In this document: positions 7,502 to 16,349 of the stretch, in pieces | Numbering within the stretch: position 1 is the first letter of the stretch | How the letters are laid out: every line of letters begins with the position of its first letter | Assembly: GCA_963520725.1 (NCBI GenBank) | Contig: CAUQSG010000013.1 | Coordinates: forward strand, 1 to 28,959 | Source of the DNA: JABCPE02 sp963520725 | GTDB taxonomy: Bacteria > Bacteroidota > Bacteroidia > Flavobacteriales > Weeksellaceae | Length of the DNA stretch: 28,959 nucleotides | Reading direction: 5' to 3' | Notes under the pieces: model-generated | What the model was told of the DNA's origin: nothing | Database searches by the model: none | The model's input: only the letters and a program-made list of their open reading frames with translations | Translations under genes and position numbers: made by a program

Positions 7502-9055
7502 TTAGCTCATTGGCAGCTTCACTATAAAAGTGCTTCCCTGCCCCTTTGTAGATTCTACTAAAATCTGTCCTCCATGAAGTTCTATGATGCGTTTCACATA
7601 AGACAAACCTAATCCCTGTCCCTTTACATTATGGACATTTCCTGTTTCTTCACGGAAGAATTTTTCAAAGATTTTCTTCTTGTTAAAGGCCTCCATTCCC
7701 ATTCCTTTATCAGAAATTTCTATTACATATTTATTCCCTTCGTTTCGGGTTTTTATGTTGATTTCTGGCTTTTCAGGAGAATATTTATTAGCGTTATCCA
7801 GAAGGTTTATAAGTGCGTTGGACAGGTGAAATTCATCTATTTTTAATGTGAATTTCTCCGCTGTAAAATCCTCTGTAAGAGTCCCGCCTCGCTCCTCTAC
7901 AATTAGTCTGAAAGACTCCGCAAGTTTGTGTATCAATTCCCTCACATTAGTCTGTTTCAAGCACAGTTGCATCTCTTTTCGTTCCAGTTTAGACATATTC
8001 AGAACACTTTCCACCTGCTTTTTCATCCGAATATTTTCCTGCTTTATCAGCTGTGAATAGTATTTCACTTTCTCTGGATTGGTGGCTATCTTATCATTAT
8101 TCAATGAATCTGTAGCGACTGAAATGGTTGCCAAAGGTGTCTTAAACTCATGAGACATATTATTGATAAAATCCGTCTTGATGTCGGCTATTTTCTTTTG
8201 TCTCATCATATAGTTAACCGAAATGATATAAATCCCCAAAATCGTAAAAAGCGATAATGCCATTCCCAACAGCATCGGAATATTATTTCTTGCTAAAGAA
8301 TAGTCTTTATGGGGAAAAATTAAAGACAAAGTATATATCGTCCTATCCTTATTATCTGTAAAAAGAGGATAAGAATACTGCGCCTTTCCTTCTTCTTTTT
8401 CTTTGAAGATGTCATTTGCTATGGATGTTCTCTCATTATTTTTGTCCAAAATAGCAAATCCAAAATCCCCACTAATTCCCATCATATTAAGCTCTCTGGT
8501 CAGCACAGAATCTAGGACTTTTAGACTTACCCTTCTCTCCACAGGAAGATTACTGGCATTTAGTTTTGCAAATTCTTTGAGCTGATAGGTGTTATTTCTT
8601 ACTGTTTGGTTGATTTCAGTGGTTAGTTTTTCTGGGATTGCAGGATCTTTTCTGATGTTGATCTGCCCTTCATCCGTGTACATTTTCATTAGTTCCAAAC
8701 TATCTCCGCTTTGGGATATAGGAATATTTTGGCTTTCTATGATTTTTTTAGAAAAGAGAATTTGTTTTTTTGTGGCAGAATCTGTTACCTGTTGTATATA
8801 GGTCTCTGTAGCTGGTTGTTCCTTAACAGAAACTACGGTCTTCCCAAAATTAGGATATTCCACATTCAGATACTGCTCTATCTCTATTCCTTCTATTTTT
8901 TTGGTTGTGGTTTCTAGTACGCTGTGCACTTTATTAGAAAAATCCTGCTCCAAAGCACGATAATAACCTCTAACCCAATACAACTGCAAGGAAATAAAGA
9001 TGACCAATGATATAGTCATCGCAAAGGACAATATTAGAATAAAACGATTATTCAT
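7502..9055 (-). CDS. sensor histidine kinase (RprX-like)
   Basis: A 517-aa inner-membrane kinase. TM1 is about 5-28, TM2 about 260-282, and a ~230-residue periplasmic sensor lies between them. No HAMP domain is evident: TM2 runs directly into a short linker and the HisKA domain with H302 in MSHEFKTP. The HATPase domain shows an N box (NLLDNANKYS, 417-426), a G1 box DKGMGM (449-454) and a G2 box GQGLGLSYVKRI. The 25-base gap to the response regulator indicates co-transcription. The periplasmic signal is unknown. No TAnnTTTG element was found in the 114 bases upstream, so the pair may be read from further upstream or from a degenerate promoter. Confidence 0.92.
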   Translation of the reverse strand: MNNRFILILSFAMTISLVIFISLQLYWVRGYYRALEQDFSNKVHSVLETTTKKIEGIEIEQYLNVEYPNFGKTVVSVKEQPATETYIQQVTDSATKKQILFSKKIIESQNIPISQSGDSLELMKMYTDEGQINIRKDPAIPEKLTTEINQTVRNNTYQLKEFAKLNASNLPVERRVSLKVLDSVLTRELNMMGISGDFGFAILDKNNERTSIANDIFKEKEEGKAQYSYPLFTDNKDRTIYTLSLIFPHKDYSLARNNIPMLLGMALSLFTILGIYIISVNYMMRQKKIADIKTDFINNMSHEFKTPLATISVATDSLNNDKIATNPEKVKYYSQLIKQENIRMKKQVESVLNMSKLERKEMQLCLKQTNVRELIHKLAESFRLIVEERGGTLTEDFTAEKFTLKIDEFHLSNALINLLDNANKYSPEKPEINIKTRNEGNKYVIEISDKGMGMEAFNKKKIFEKFFREETGNVHNVKGQGLGLSYVKRIIELHGGQILVESTKGQGSTFIVKLPMS

Positions 9056-9169
9056 CTATAATATTTTGTTAAAATATCTACTTTATTATGTATAAACAAA
9101 TTTTATACCACAAATATTAGAAATAATATGTTAAAAACGAAATATTTAACAAAATATTTTTCATAAAAT

Positions 9170-9520
9170 CTATTTTTTTTCTAATAAATCTTCATCTATG
9201 AAATACTGAATTATGGCTTTCTTCATGAGTATCTGCTGTTCATTCGCCTTTAGTTCTGGTAGATTTTCTAGGATTTTATATTTAGGCCAGCCGTCTTCAT
9301 CATAACCATCAAATTTATAATAACGAAAAGGCTCCAGCAGCCTACACACAGCAATGTGTATCAGATTGATTTTATCATCTTTTGAGTATTCCTGCCAGCC
9401 GCTTCCCAGCTCCCGTATTCCTATTAAAAACAATAATATCTCTACCGGAGGATTTTTTTCTGTATCAAAATTTTTCACAAAAAATTCCTCTATTTGCTTC
9501 CAAATTTCTGCTTCATTCAT
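9170..9520 (-). CDS. hypothetical protein, 116 aa
   Basis: An acidic, mainly helical soluble protein (starts MNEAEIWKQIEEFF) with no signal peptide. It has a central ELGSGWQEYSKDDKINLIH stretch and a YKFDGYDEDGWPKY segment rich in aromatic and acidic residues. I believe similar proteins occur in related flavobacteria, but I know of no function. It starts 18 bases after the WG-repeat lipoprotein gene on the same strand and is probably co-transcribed with it. It is followed by a 114-base AT-rich gap before the kinase gene. Confidence 0.65.
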   Translation of the reverse strand: MNEAEIWKQIEEFFVKNFDTEKNPPVEILLFLIGIRELGSGWQEYSKDDKINLIHIAVCRLLEPFRYYKFDGYDEDGWPKYKILENLPELKANEQQILMKKAIIQYFIDEDLLEKK

Positions 9521-9538
9521 GATTTTTTCTTTCTACAA

Positions 9539-10702
9539 TTATTTTTTCCATTCATCTAGCGAAACTTTTCTTTTAGTTTCCTGCTTAATGGAATATTTCG
9601 GCGCAGACATACCATGTAGTAATGCCTTGCCTATATTTTGAATTTCGGTAACTTCTAGTTCGTGTTCATTCCCTTGGTCATCCAGAACATATTTTTTGCC
9701 ATCTCTCTGCGCATCATAATACCTTCTATCTAACTTCATATTTTTATATAGTCCTGTTTTTATCGCATAACCACTGATGTTTTCATAAATAGAAAACACC
9801 AATATTTTTTGTTTAAAAAGAACTCCTCGTAAATCCCCTTGTGTCAAGACAAAAACCTCTTTTTCGCCTTCGCTTATCACATCATAGTCTATGGGCGTAA
9901 TCTCTTCGCCCTGCTTATTGACTATCCCTATTTTTTCATCTTTTACCACATAAAACACAGATTTTGTTCCTCTATCAATATTTGAAACATCATCATACTT
10001 CGGCGGGATAATCACTTTTCCTTCTTGGTCTAAAAGAGACCATTTTCCGTTTATTTTTGCCTTAATGTATTTTTGTTCAAAGACTTCCGTTATCTCATAT
10101 TTAGGCTGCACGATGATTTCTCGATTATGCACAACTCCCCAAAGCCCCTTTTCCTCAAAAGGCTTTATATTAGGATAGTCTTCATAATGATAAAAAACAT
10201 TTTTAGATTTTAGCGCATAGCCATCGCCTAAAAACAGTACCCAGCCTTCATTATTGGTGAATTTTTCCATCAAAAGCTGGTTTTTAGTATTCTTCCCTAT
10301 TCTTACCCTATCCTTTATGACTCTCCCATAAATAAAGGGAATGTTTACACTTTCATTCTCAAAATAAACTTCCCAATATTTTCTCCTTTTTTTACCATGA
10401 AGATATTTGGTTTCTACCAAAGTCGTATCATTTTTATAAATAGGATAAGAGATTTTCAGTTTTTCATTATTTTCAAATTCAATATCTACATAATAAGACG
10501 GGCGGATGTCCTCTATCACATTTAACAACCTCAGCAAGTGGTTTTGGTATTCTCCTTGGTTCTCTTTATGAGGCACTGATTTCGTATAATATCTACCATT
10601 CAGAGTGGTAATATTATCAATTTTTACCATTTCTGAAACTTTGCATGAATACAAAAGACTCACTAAAATAGAGAAAAAAAGTATGTTTTTAATCCTCTGC
10701 AT
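9539..10702 (-). CDS. WG-repeat lipoprotein
   Basis: A 387-aa lipoprotein with lipobox LYS-C20. Residues ~180-300 contain degenerate WG (beta-hairpin) repeats: GLWGVVHNREIIVQPKYE, GKWSLLDQEGKVIIPPKYD and KIGIVNKQGEEITPIDYD, each with the G.W/G.. start and the 'I.P.Y' end. The N-terminal half (40-170) is beta-rich and not recognised. WG repeats are usual in surface or periplasmic proteins with putative binding roles; no enzyme function is implied. It is probably the first gene of a two-gene unit with the 116-aa protein. Confidence 0.82.
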   Translation of the reverse strand: MQRIKNILFFSILVSLLYSCKVSEMVKIDNITTLNGRYYTKSVPHKENQGEYQNHLLRLLNVIEDIRPSYYVDIEFENNEKLKISYPIYKNDTTLVETKYLHGKKRRKYWEVYFENESVNIPFIYGRVIKDRVRIGKNTKNQLLMEKFTNNEGWVLFLGDGYALKSKNVFYHYEDYPNIKPFEEKGLWGVVHNREIIVQPKYEITEVFEQKYIKAKINGKWSLLDQEGKVIIPPKYDDVSNIDRGTKSVFYVVKDEKIGIVNKQGEEITPIDYDVISEGEKEVFVLTQGDLRGVLFKQKILVFSIYENISGYAIKTGLYKNMKLDRRYYDAQRDGKKYVLDDQGNEHELEVTEIQNIGKALLHGMSAPKYSIKQETKRKVSLDEWKK

Positions 10703-10793
10703 TCTTTATAATTTTAATGTAAAGATACATTTTTTCTTTCATGTGATTGCTGTGCTGCTCAAGAAATTAAAAATCTAATTTGTCAAAGAAAAA

Positions 10794-12839
10794 TCAAACT
10801 TTCTTTTCTAATTTGAGCAAAAACGCATACTCCAAAGCATCTTCCTTCAAGCTCTCGAAACGCCCCGAAGCACCGCTGTGCCCAGAGGTCATATCCGTTT
10901 TGAAAAGCAGAAGATTATTATCTGTTTTCAGCTCTCTCAGCTTGGCTGTCCATTTGGCAGGTTCCCAGTACTGCACTTGGCTGTCATGCAGTCCCGTGGT
11001 AATGAGAATATTAGGATAATCCTTGGCTTCCACATTGTCATAAGGAGAATAAGATTTCATATAATCATAATATTCCTTTTCATTAGGATTTCCCCATTCA
11101 TCGTATTCTCCCGTGGTGAGCGGAATAGTTTCATCCAGCATAGTGGTCACCACATCCACAAACGGCACCTGCGCCACGATGCCGCAGAACAGCTCTGGCG
11201 CTTCATTCATCACAGCGCCCATCAGAAGCCCTCCTGCACTTCCGCCCATGGCGTAAAGATGCTCTGGCGAAGTATAATTTTCCTTAACCAAAAACCTTGC
11301 TGCATCTATGAAATCATAAAAAGTATTTTTCTTGTAGAGCATTTTTCCGTCTTCGTACCACTCTCGCCCTAAATATTCTCCTCCTCGGATATGGGCAATC
11401 GCATAGACAAAGCCTCTATCCAAAAGAGAAAGCCTCACGCTGGAAAACGCAGCATCCACAGTATGCCCATAGCTGCCATAGCCGTAGAGCAGGAACGGAG
11501 TTTCGGCTGATTTTTTCGTGTTTTTATGATAGACCAAAGAAATCGGAATGCTGGATTTCCCATCTCGCGAAGGCGCCCACATTCTTTCGGAAATATAGTT
11601 TTCGCTGTGGAACTTTCCGCCTAAAACTTCCTGCTGTTTCAGCAGTTTGGTGGTTTGAGTTTTCATATTATACTCATAGGTAGAGTTAGGTGTAGTCATG
11701 GAGACATAGCCATAACGCAAAGTTTCGGTATCAAACTCTAAATTTAATCCGATATAAGCGGTATAGGTAGGGTCATCAAAAGGCAAATACCATGATTTAC
11801 CCGACTGGTTGTCAATGATTTTAATCTGAAGCAGTCCTCTTTCTCTTTCTTCGAGAACCAAATAATTTTTGAATATCTCAAAACCTTCCAAAAGCACCTC
11901 TTTTCTGTGAGGAATCAGCTCCTGCCAATGTTCTTTTTCCGTCTGCGAAAGCGGCGTTTTCATCAGTTTGAAATTGGTAGCTTTTCCTTCATTAGTCAAA
12001 ACATAAAAATCGTTTTGGTAATGTTCCACGGCATATTCCAAATTTTCTTCCCTTTTTTGGAAGAGTTTCCATTCTGCGAAAACATTATTAGCAGGGATAA
12101 ATCTATGCTCATCCGAAATCGTAGAGGAACTCATGATAAAAATATACTCCAAAGATTTGGTTTTGAAAACACCTACATCAAAGGCTTCGTCCTTTTCATG
12201 GAAAATCAAAACATCTTCTTCCTGCGGCGTTCCTACCTTATGCCGAAAAACCTGAAATGCACGAAGGCTTTCATCTTTTCTGATGTAGAAAAAATGCTCA
12301 TTGTCATTCGCCCAGACTATTTTCCCTGTGGTGTTTTCTATCGCTTCCGAGAAGTTTTTTTCTTGTTTTAAATCCTTTATTCGGATGGTATAAATTCGCC
12401 TTCCTGTAATGTCTTCTGAATAGGCGAGAAGCGTATTGTCCAGCGAAACGGAAATTCCGCCCACATCGTAGAAATCATGGTTTTGAGCTAAAATATTGAC
12501 ATCGAGCAAAAGCTCTTCTTCGTTCTCTAATGTTTGGTGTTTTCTGTAAAAAACTGGATATTCTCCACCTTTGTGATAGCGGGTAATATACCAATATTGG
12601 TTAAAGAAATAGGGCAGACTCTCGTCATCTTCCTTATAGCGAGCTTTCATCTCTTGGAAGAGTTCCTCTTGGAGCTGTTCCGTGTCCTTCATGATGAAAT
12701 TACAATAGGCATTTTCCTCCTCTAAATAGGCGATGACCTCTGGGTTTTCTCTCTCATTGAGCCAGTAGTAGTTGTCTATTCTCTGGTCTCCGTGTATGCT
12801 GAGTTTCTTTTCTATCTTTTTGGCTTGTGGCTGTTTCAT
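10794..12839 (-). CDS. ptrB: oligopeptidase B (S9A prolyl-oligopeptidase family)
   Basis: Serine peptidase that cleaves short peptides after basic residues. Using the ATG at 12839 the product is 681 aa, the usual OpdB length. An N-terminal seven-blade beta-propeller (~70-410) precedes the alpha/beta-hydrolase domain with the complete triad S534 (GGSAGG), D619 (LHDSQVQYWEP) and H654 (SGHSGASGR). The frame is open a further 16 codons to a TTG at 12887, but that extension overlaps a clear promoter -7 element, so the ATG is preferred. No signal peptide is seen, so it is cytoplasmic. It is monocistronic between the WG lipoprotein gene and the terminator at 12907-12938. Confidence 0.93.
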   Translation of the reverse strand: MKQPQAKKIEKKLSIHGDQRIDNYYWLNERENPEVIAYLEEENAYCNFIMKDTEQLQEELFQEMKARYKEDDESLPYFFNQYWYITRYHKGGEYPVFYRKHQTLENEEELLLDVNILAQNHDFYDVGGISVSLDNTLLAYSEDITGRRIYTIRIKDLKQEKNFSEAIENTTGKIVWANDNEHFFYIRKDESLRAFQVFRHKVGTPQEEDVLIFHEKDEAFDVGVFKTKSLEYIFIMSSSTISDEHRFIPANNVFAEWKLFQKREENLEYAVEHYQNDFYVLTNEGKATNFKLMKTPLSQTEKEHWQELIPHRKEVLLEGFEIFKNYLVLEERERGLLQIKIIDNQSGKSWYLPFDDPTYTAYIGLNLEFDTETLRYGYVSMTTPNSTYEYNMKTQTTKLLKQQEVLGGKFHSENYISERMWAPSRDGKSSIPISLVYHKNTKKSAETPFLLYGYGSYGHTVDAAFSSVRLSLLDRGFVYAIAHIRGGEYLGREWYEDGKMLYKKNTFYDFIDAARFLVKENYTSPEHLYAMGGSAGGLLMGAVMNEAPELFCGIVAQVPFVDVVTTMLDETIPLTTGEYDEWGNPNEKEYYDYMKSYSPYDNVEAKDYPNILITTGLHDSQVQYWEPAKWTAKLRELKTDNNLLLFKTDMTSGHSGASGRFESLKEDALEYAFLLKLEKKV

Positions 12840-12860
12840 AGATTTAACCTTTAAAGGCGA

Positions 12861-12894
12861 CAAAGATAATGAAAGGTTTTCATTCAATTTTCAA
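12861..12894 (-). promoter_or_regulatory. promoter for oligopeptidase B; decides its start
   Basis: On the minus strand TTG (12894-12892), 23-base spacer, TATCTTTG (12868-12861). It lies 22 bases upstream of the ATG at 12839 and inside the TTG-initiated extension of the frame, arguing against the longer protein. Confidence 0.65.
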
Positions 12895-12906
12895 TAGTTT
12901 TAACAA

Positions 12907-12938
12907 AAAATCCTTCTCAATAATTGATGAAGGATTTT
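12907..12938 (-). terminator. terminator after the GIY-YIG gene
   Basis: A perfect 10-bp stem, AAAATCCTTC (12907-12916) with GAAGGATTTT (12929-12938), around a 12-base loop. On the minus strand it is followed by a T-run (the A-run at 12905-12910 on plus). It closes the DUF4271-hemD-nuclease transcript. Confidence 0.8.
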
Positions 12939-12960
12939 AGTTAATTTTTGTATTTGTATA

Positions 12961-13770
12961 TTAGTTCTTATTATATCCAAATTTTCGAGTCAATAGGCTT
13001 TCTTTCCACCAACTTTCTCTATTAATGATAATATTATCATCTATTGTTGCCTTGAATGTATCTAAAATAGAGTATCTAAAATTTTGTTTTATATGTTCGA
13101 ATGATAATTGTTTTAGCTCTACATTGCCACCATGTCCATTTTCTATATAGTTTTTCCATCTTCCTAGAATCATATTCTCTCCATAAGCTGAACCAACATA
13201 CATTTTTCCATTAGAAGTATCTGTAATTAAATATACTCCTTTTTGGTTTTGCAATGCTGTTTTCCATGATTCTTTTTCTACTATACGAGAAAGCTCATTC
13301 CACGATAAATTCACATTATCATAACCTGGAAATATATCATTATCAAATATATCAGGAAGAATTTCATATAGTTCACATTCATCTATTAAAGACATTGCGT
13401 TACGAATCAATTGCGTTGCAGAATTCTTATACTTAATTATTAATCTTCCAAAATATTTTTTATATTCTGAAAGTTCTTCATATTCATAACCTACTCCATC
13501 AATAATATTTAAATCTTTTGTGATTTTTCCAATATGGGTTAATAACCATAGGTCTTCTTTTATACGAATAAAGCCAATGGTATTTTCCCCATTTTTAAAG
13601 TTTTTCTTTTTACCATTCCAATAATGTCCTATTAAAATTGTCTCTTCATCATTATTCTTAAATAATGATATGGGGTTTTTTCCTCCAAGATTTATATTAA
13701 ATCTAATTTTAGTGTTTTTTAATTTTTCTTCACTAAAATTCAGAATGTCATTTAACTTTATTGTTGTCAT
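12961..13770 (-). CDS. GIY-YIG nuclease family protein with unrecognised N-terminal domain
   Basis: A 269-aa protein. The C-terminal ~95 residues form a GIY-YIG nuclease domain: GVY (178-180), YVG (191-193), R204 in LGRWKNYI, E252 in NRESWWKE and a terminal GYNKN. All the expected catalytic positions (two Tyr, Arg, Glu, Asn) are present. Residues 1-160 are a separate domain with a beta-rich look (ILIGHYWNGKKK, GFIRI..DLWLLTHIGKI, YFGRLIIKYKN) that I cannot name; a PUA/EVE-like modified-base reader is one possibility. The gene starts only 3 bases after the hemD stop yet is AT-richer than hemD, which suggests an accessory gene riding on the housekeeping transcript. It could be a restriction or defence nuclease. 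Confidence 0.82.
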   Translation of the reverse strand: MTTIKLNDILNFSEEKLKNTKIRFNINLGGKNPISLFKNNDEETILIGHYWNGKKKNFKNGENTIGFIRIKEDLWLLTHIGKITKDLNIIDGVGYEYEELSEYKKYFGRLIIKYKNSATQLIRNAMSLIDECELYEILPDIFDNDIFPGYDNVNLSWNELSRIVEKESWKTALQNQKGVYLITDTSNGKMYVGSAYGENMILGRWKNYIENGHGGNVELKQLSFEHIKQNFRYSILDTFKATIDDNIIINRESWWKESLLTRKFGYNKN

Positions 13771-13773
13771 ATT

Positions 13774-14517
13774 TTATTTACTATTTGCAATATATTTTTC
13801 TATTGCCATAGCCATAGAAGGAGTTTCCTTTGTAGGCGCCATTACATCCACGCGCAGTCCTGCCTCTTCCGCAGCCTGTCTCGTTCCTTCTCCGAAAACA
13901 CCTATTTTTTTGTCTCCTTGTTTAAAACCTTCAAAATTCTTGAATAAAGATTTTATTCCTTGTGGACTGAAAAACACGAGCATGTCATAGTCCTTAAGCT
14001 TTACATCAGACAAGTCACTGCTTACGGTTTTGTACATCACCGCTTTTGTCCAGTCTATTCCAGAGCTGTCCAAAACCTTAGGAATATCATCTCCCATCAC
14101 ATCAGAACATGGCAGGAGATATTTTTCATCTGGAAATTTTTTAAACAAAGGCAGCATATCCGCCACTGTTTTCTCTCCAAAACTTATTTTTCTCTTTCTG
14201 TAAACAATATGTTTTTGCAAATAGTTCGCAACAGCTTCAGATTGACAGATGTATCTCATGCTGTCTGGCACTTGGTAGCGAAGCTCTTCTGCCAATCTAA
14301 AATAATGGTCAATAGCTCCTCTACTTGTGAATATTATCCCTGTATACTGTGAAATATCTATTTTTTGCTGTCTGAACTCCCTTGCATCTACTCCTGCTAC
14401 TTGTATAAAGGAACGGAAATCCACCTTTATTTTTTCCCTTTTTAAAAGCTCCAAATATGGAGAAGATTCTGCACTTGGTGCCGGTTGTGATACCAATATT
14501 GACCTTACTTTCATCAT
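13774..14517 (-). CDS. hemD: uroporphyrinogen-III synthase
   Basis: Cyclises hydroxymethylbilane to uroporphyrinogen III in heme/siroheme synthesis. The 247-aa length and two-lobe pattern match the diverged flavobacterial HemD: the first lobe starts VRSILVSQPAP, followed by GIIFTSRGAIDHYF (~59-72), the linker, YMLVFFSPQGIKSLF-like segment (~174-190, here DMLVFFSPQGIKSLF) and GEGTRQAAEEAGLRVDVMAPTKE (~209-231). The family has little invariant sequence, but this arrangement downstream of a DUF4271 gene is typical of flavobacteria. ATG at 14517 and 14514 are both possible starts. The gene is 14 bases behind the DUF4271 gene, in one transcript. Confidence 0.9.
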   Translation of the reverse strand: MMKVRSILVSQPAPSAESSPYLELLKREKIKVDFRSFIQVAGVDAREFRQQKIDISQYTGIIFTSRGAIDHYFRLAEELRYQVPDSMRYICQSEAVANYLQKHIVYRKRKISFGEKTVADMLPLFKKFPDEKYLLPCSDVMGDDIPKVLDSSGIDWTKAVMYKTVSSDLSDVKLKDYDMLVFFSPQGIKSLFKNFEGFKQGDKKIGVFGEGTRQAAEEAGLRVDVMAPTKETPSMAMAIEKYIANSK

Positions 14518-14531
14518 TTATCCTTATAGGT

Positions 14532-15173
14532 TCATAAAAATACAAACTTCCAAACCGCCAGCATAGGCAAAATTTGGAGCGTGCAAATATACAAAATTTT
14601 ATAATACCACTCCTCTGGCAAAGGCTTTTCTTTATGGAGAAAATAACATGTATTTTTTACGACAAAAAAGACCAATCCTGTAATTACATATATAAGGTAA
14701 GCCTGCTGCTTATCAACTCCTAAATAGTAATGGACAATTACAGCCAACATTATTATAAGTGATTCCACAAAATAAAACCGCTGGGCAATGAATCCCAAAA
14801 TCAGCCATTTTTTAGGTCTTGTAACCGCTCTATAAAACAATAAGGTAATGAGTGCTTTTAGTAAATAATAAACACTCAGAATTATTATCATAAATCCTAT
14901 CTTATTCGGAACCCAGCCCGAAATATCATTATCCGATACATAACGAGGAACAATAGGAATATACTGAGCCAACAAAAGAGCTTGGCTGACAATAAACACA
15001 CAACTGACAAATATCCAGCTGAGCAGATTGTTCTGAGCCTCTCCATAAGACTGCAAAAGATATTCCCTGAAAGAAACCTCTTTCTGTACCCAGTTAAACA
15101 AAATCAAATATACTACTCCTAGCCCAAGAAGGGTAAAAATAACCCAATCATGGTTTTCAACAATTCTAACCAC
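14532..15173 (-). CDS. DUF4271 integral membrane protein
   Basis: A 213-aa protein with about six membrane helices (roughly 11-26, 51-70, 90-112, 125-143, 153-172, 193-211). It belongs to the Bacteroidota-restricted DUF4271 family, whose function is unknown. No ATG is available near the 5' end: the frame opens at a GTG (15173) reading VVRIVENHDW, and a -7 element lies 17 bases upstream, which supports the GTG start. It is linked to hemD by 14 bases, and the pairing is common in flavobacteria; a role connected with tetrapyrrole or envelope biology is only an inference from that linkage. Confidence 0.88.
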   Translation of the reverse strand: MVRIVENHDWVIFTLLGLGVVYLILFNWVQKEVSFREYLLQSYGEAQNNLLSWIFVSCVFIVSQALLLAQYIPIVPRYVSDNDISGWVPNKIGFMIIILSVYYLLKALITLLFYRAVTRPKKWLILGFIAQRFYFVESLIIMLAVIVHYYLGVDKQQAYLIYVITGLVFFVVKNTCYFLHKEKPLPEEWYYKILYICTLQILPMLAVWKFVFL

Positions 15174-15189
15174 TCAAAAAAATTTTCAA

Positions 15190-15197
15190 CAAAAATA
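15190..15197 (-). promoter_or_regulatory. -7 element for DUF4271-hemD transcript
   Basis: TATTTTTG on the minus strand, 17 bases before the GTG start of the DUF4271 gene. No TTG was found at the usual spacing. Confidence 0.4.
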
Positions 15198-15238
15198 AGG
15201 TTTTATATTATTTTTAAACCTGAAGATTTAAAAAAGAT

Positions 15239-15246
15239 TATATTTG
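15239..15246 (+). promoter_or_regulatory. -7 element for mannosyltransferase-tgt run
   Basis: TATATTTG on the plus strand, 13 bases before the ATG at 15260, in the divergent gap with DUF4271. The -33 TTG is not evident. Confidence 0.5.
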
Positions 15247-15259
15247 CACCTTATTCTGA

Positions 15260-15976
15260 ATGAAAAAGTTAGTTATTATCCCTACTTACAACGAGAAAGA
15301 AAATATCCGAGATATTATTTCGGCTATATTTTCTTTGGGACAAGATTTTCATATTTTAGTCGTGGATGATTCCTCTCCTGACGGCACTGCGGAGATTGTA
15401 AAAAACCTTCAAAATGAGTTTCCTGCACATCTCCATTTAAGCGTTAGAAAAGCTAAAAATGGTTTAGGAAAGGCTTATCTGCATGGATTTGGCTGGGCGC
15501 TTCGTCACAATTATGATTACATTTTTGAGATGGATGCTGATTTCTCACACAATCCCAATGACTTACCAAAATTATTGGAAGCCTGTCAAAATGCCGATAT
15601 GTCCATAGGTTCTAGATACTGCAAGGGCGTAAATGTGGTCAACTGGCCCATGAGCAGGGTGCTGCTGTCTTATTTCGCGTCTAAATATGTGAGATTTATT
15701 TTAGGTATTCCTATTCATGACACCACGGCTGGTTTTGTTTGTTTTTCAAGAAAAGCGCTGGAAAACATCGGTTTAGACAAAATCAGATTAAAAGGCTATG
15801 GTTTTCAGGTTGAGATGAAATATCGCGCTTACAAAAAAGGACTAAAATTAGTAGAAATTCCCATCATCTTTACCGACAGAACGCAGGGAGAATCCAAGAT
15901 GAACGGCGGTATCATCACCGAAGCCATATTTGGTGTTATTAAATTAAAATTAAAATCATTATTCGGAACTTTATAA
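15260..15976 (+). CDS. polyprenol monophosphomannose synthase (GT2)
   Basis: A 238-aa family-2 glycosyltransferase of the DPM1 type, which transfers mannose (or another sugar) from its nucleotide donor to a polyprenol phosphate at the cytoplasmic face of the inner membrane. Visible motifs: IPTYNEKENI (7-16), VVDDSSPDGT (34-43), the metal-binding MDADFSH (91-97), GSRY (117-120) and the acceptor-side DRTQGESKM (206-214). There are no C-terminal membrane helices, so it is the short soluble/peripheral form. It leads a plus-strand run with the DUF4296 lipoprotein (2 bases) and tgt (11 bases). Confidence 0.92.
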   Translation: MKKLVIIPTYNEKENIRDIISAIFSLGQDFHILVVDDSSPDGTAEIVKNLQNEFPAHLHLSVRKAKNGLGKAYLHGFGWALRHNYDYIFEMDADFSHNPNDLPKLLEACQNADMSIGSRYCKGVNVVNWPMSRVLLSYFASKYVRFILGIPIHDTTAGFVCFSRKALENIGLDKIRLKGYGFQVEMKYRAYKKGLKLVEIPIIFTDRTQGESKMNGGIITEAIFGVIKLKLKSLFGTL

Positions 15977-15978
15977 CT

Positions 15979-16338
15979 ATGAAAAAAATCTTTGTAATGG
16001 TTCTTTTTCTGGCGTTATTTTCTTGTAATAATTCAGCCGAAAAACCCAAAAACCTCATCAGTAAGGAAAAACTATCAGAAGTTATAGCAGATTTTGCCAT
16101 CTATGAACAGGCCTATGTGATTCAGCCCAAAATGGACTTGGAAGATGCCAATCTTTTTGTTTTGAAAAAGCATAATATTTCGGCTCGTGATTTTAAGGAT
16201 AGTTATAATTATTATGTCAACGACTCCAAAAGTCTGAATGAAATATACGACAATGCAAAAAAAATAATTTTGGAGAAAGACCCAAAAATGAAAGAATATT
16301 TAAAGAAAAATAAATTCGAAAATAAACCTGAACAATAA
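15979..16338 (+). CDS. DUF4296 lipoprotein
   Basis: A 119-aa lipoprotein with lipobox LFS-C16, followed by a helical, Lys-rich domain of the DUF4296 family (ISKEKLSEVIADFAIYEQAYV, then ISARDFKDSYNYYVND). The family is confined to Bacteroidota and has no known function. It is tightly coupled between the mannosyltransferase and tgt, an arrangement that I recall as common in flavobacteria. Confidence 0.88.
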   Translation: MKKIFVMVLFLALFSCNNSAEKPKNLISKEKLSEVIADFAIYEQAYVIQPKMDLEDANLFVLKKHNISARDFKDSYNYYVNDSKSLNEIYDNAKKIILEKDPKMKEYLKKNKFENKPEQ

Positions 16339-16349
16339 AATATTCCTCT

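Noticed and set aside
9056..9169. A small RNA or promoter in the AT-rich gap before the kinase
   Set aside because: No TAnnTTTG on either strand in the right place and no stable hairpin; I see nothing supportable there.
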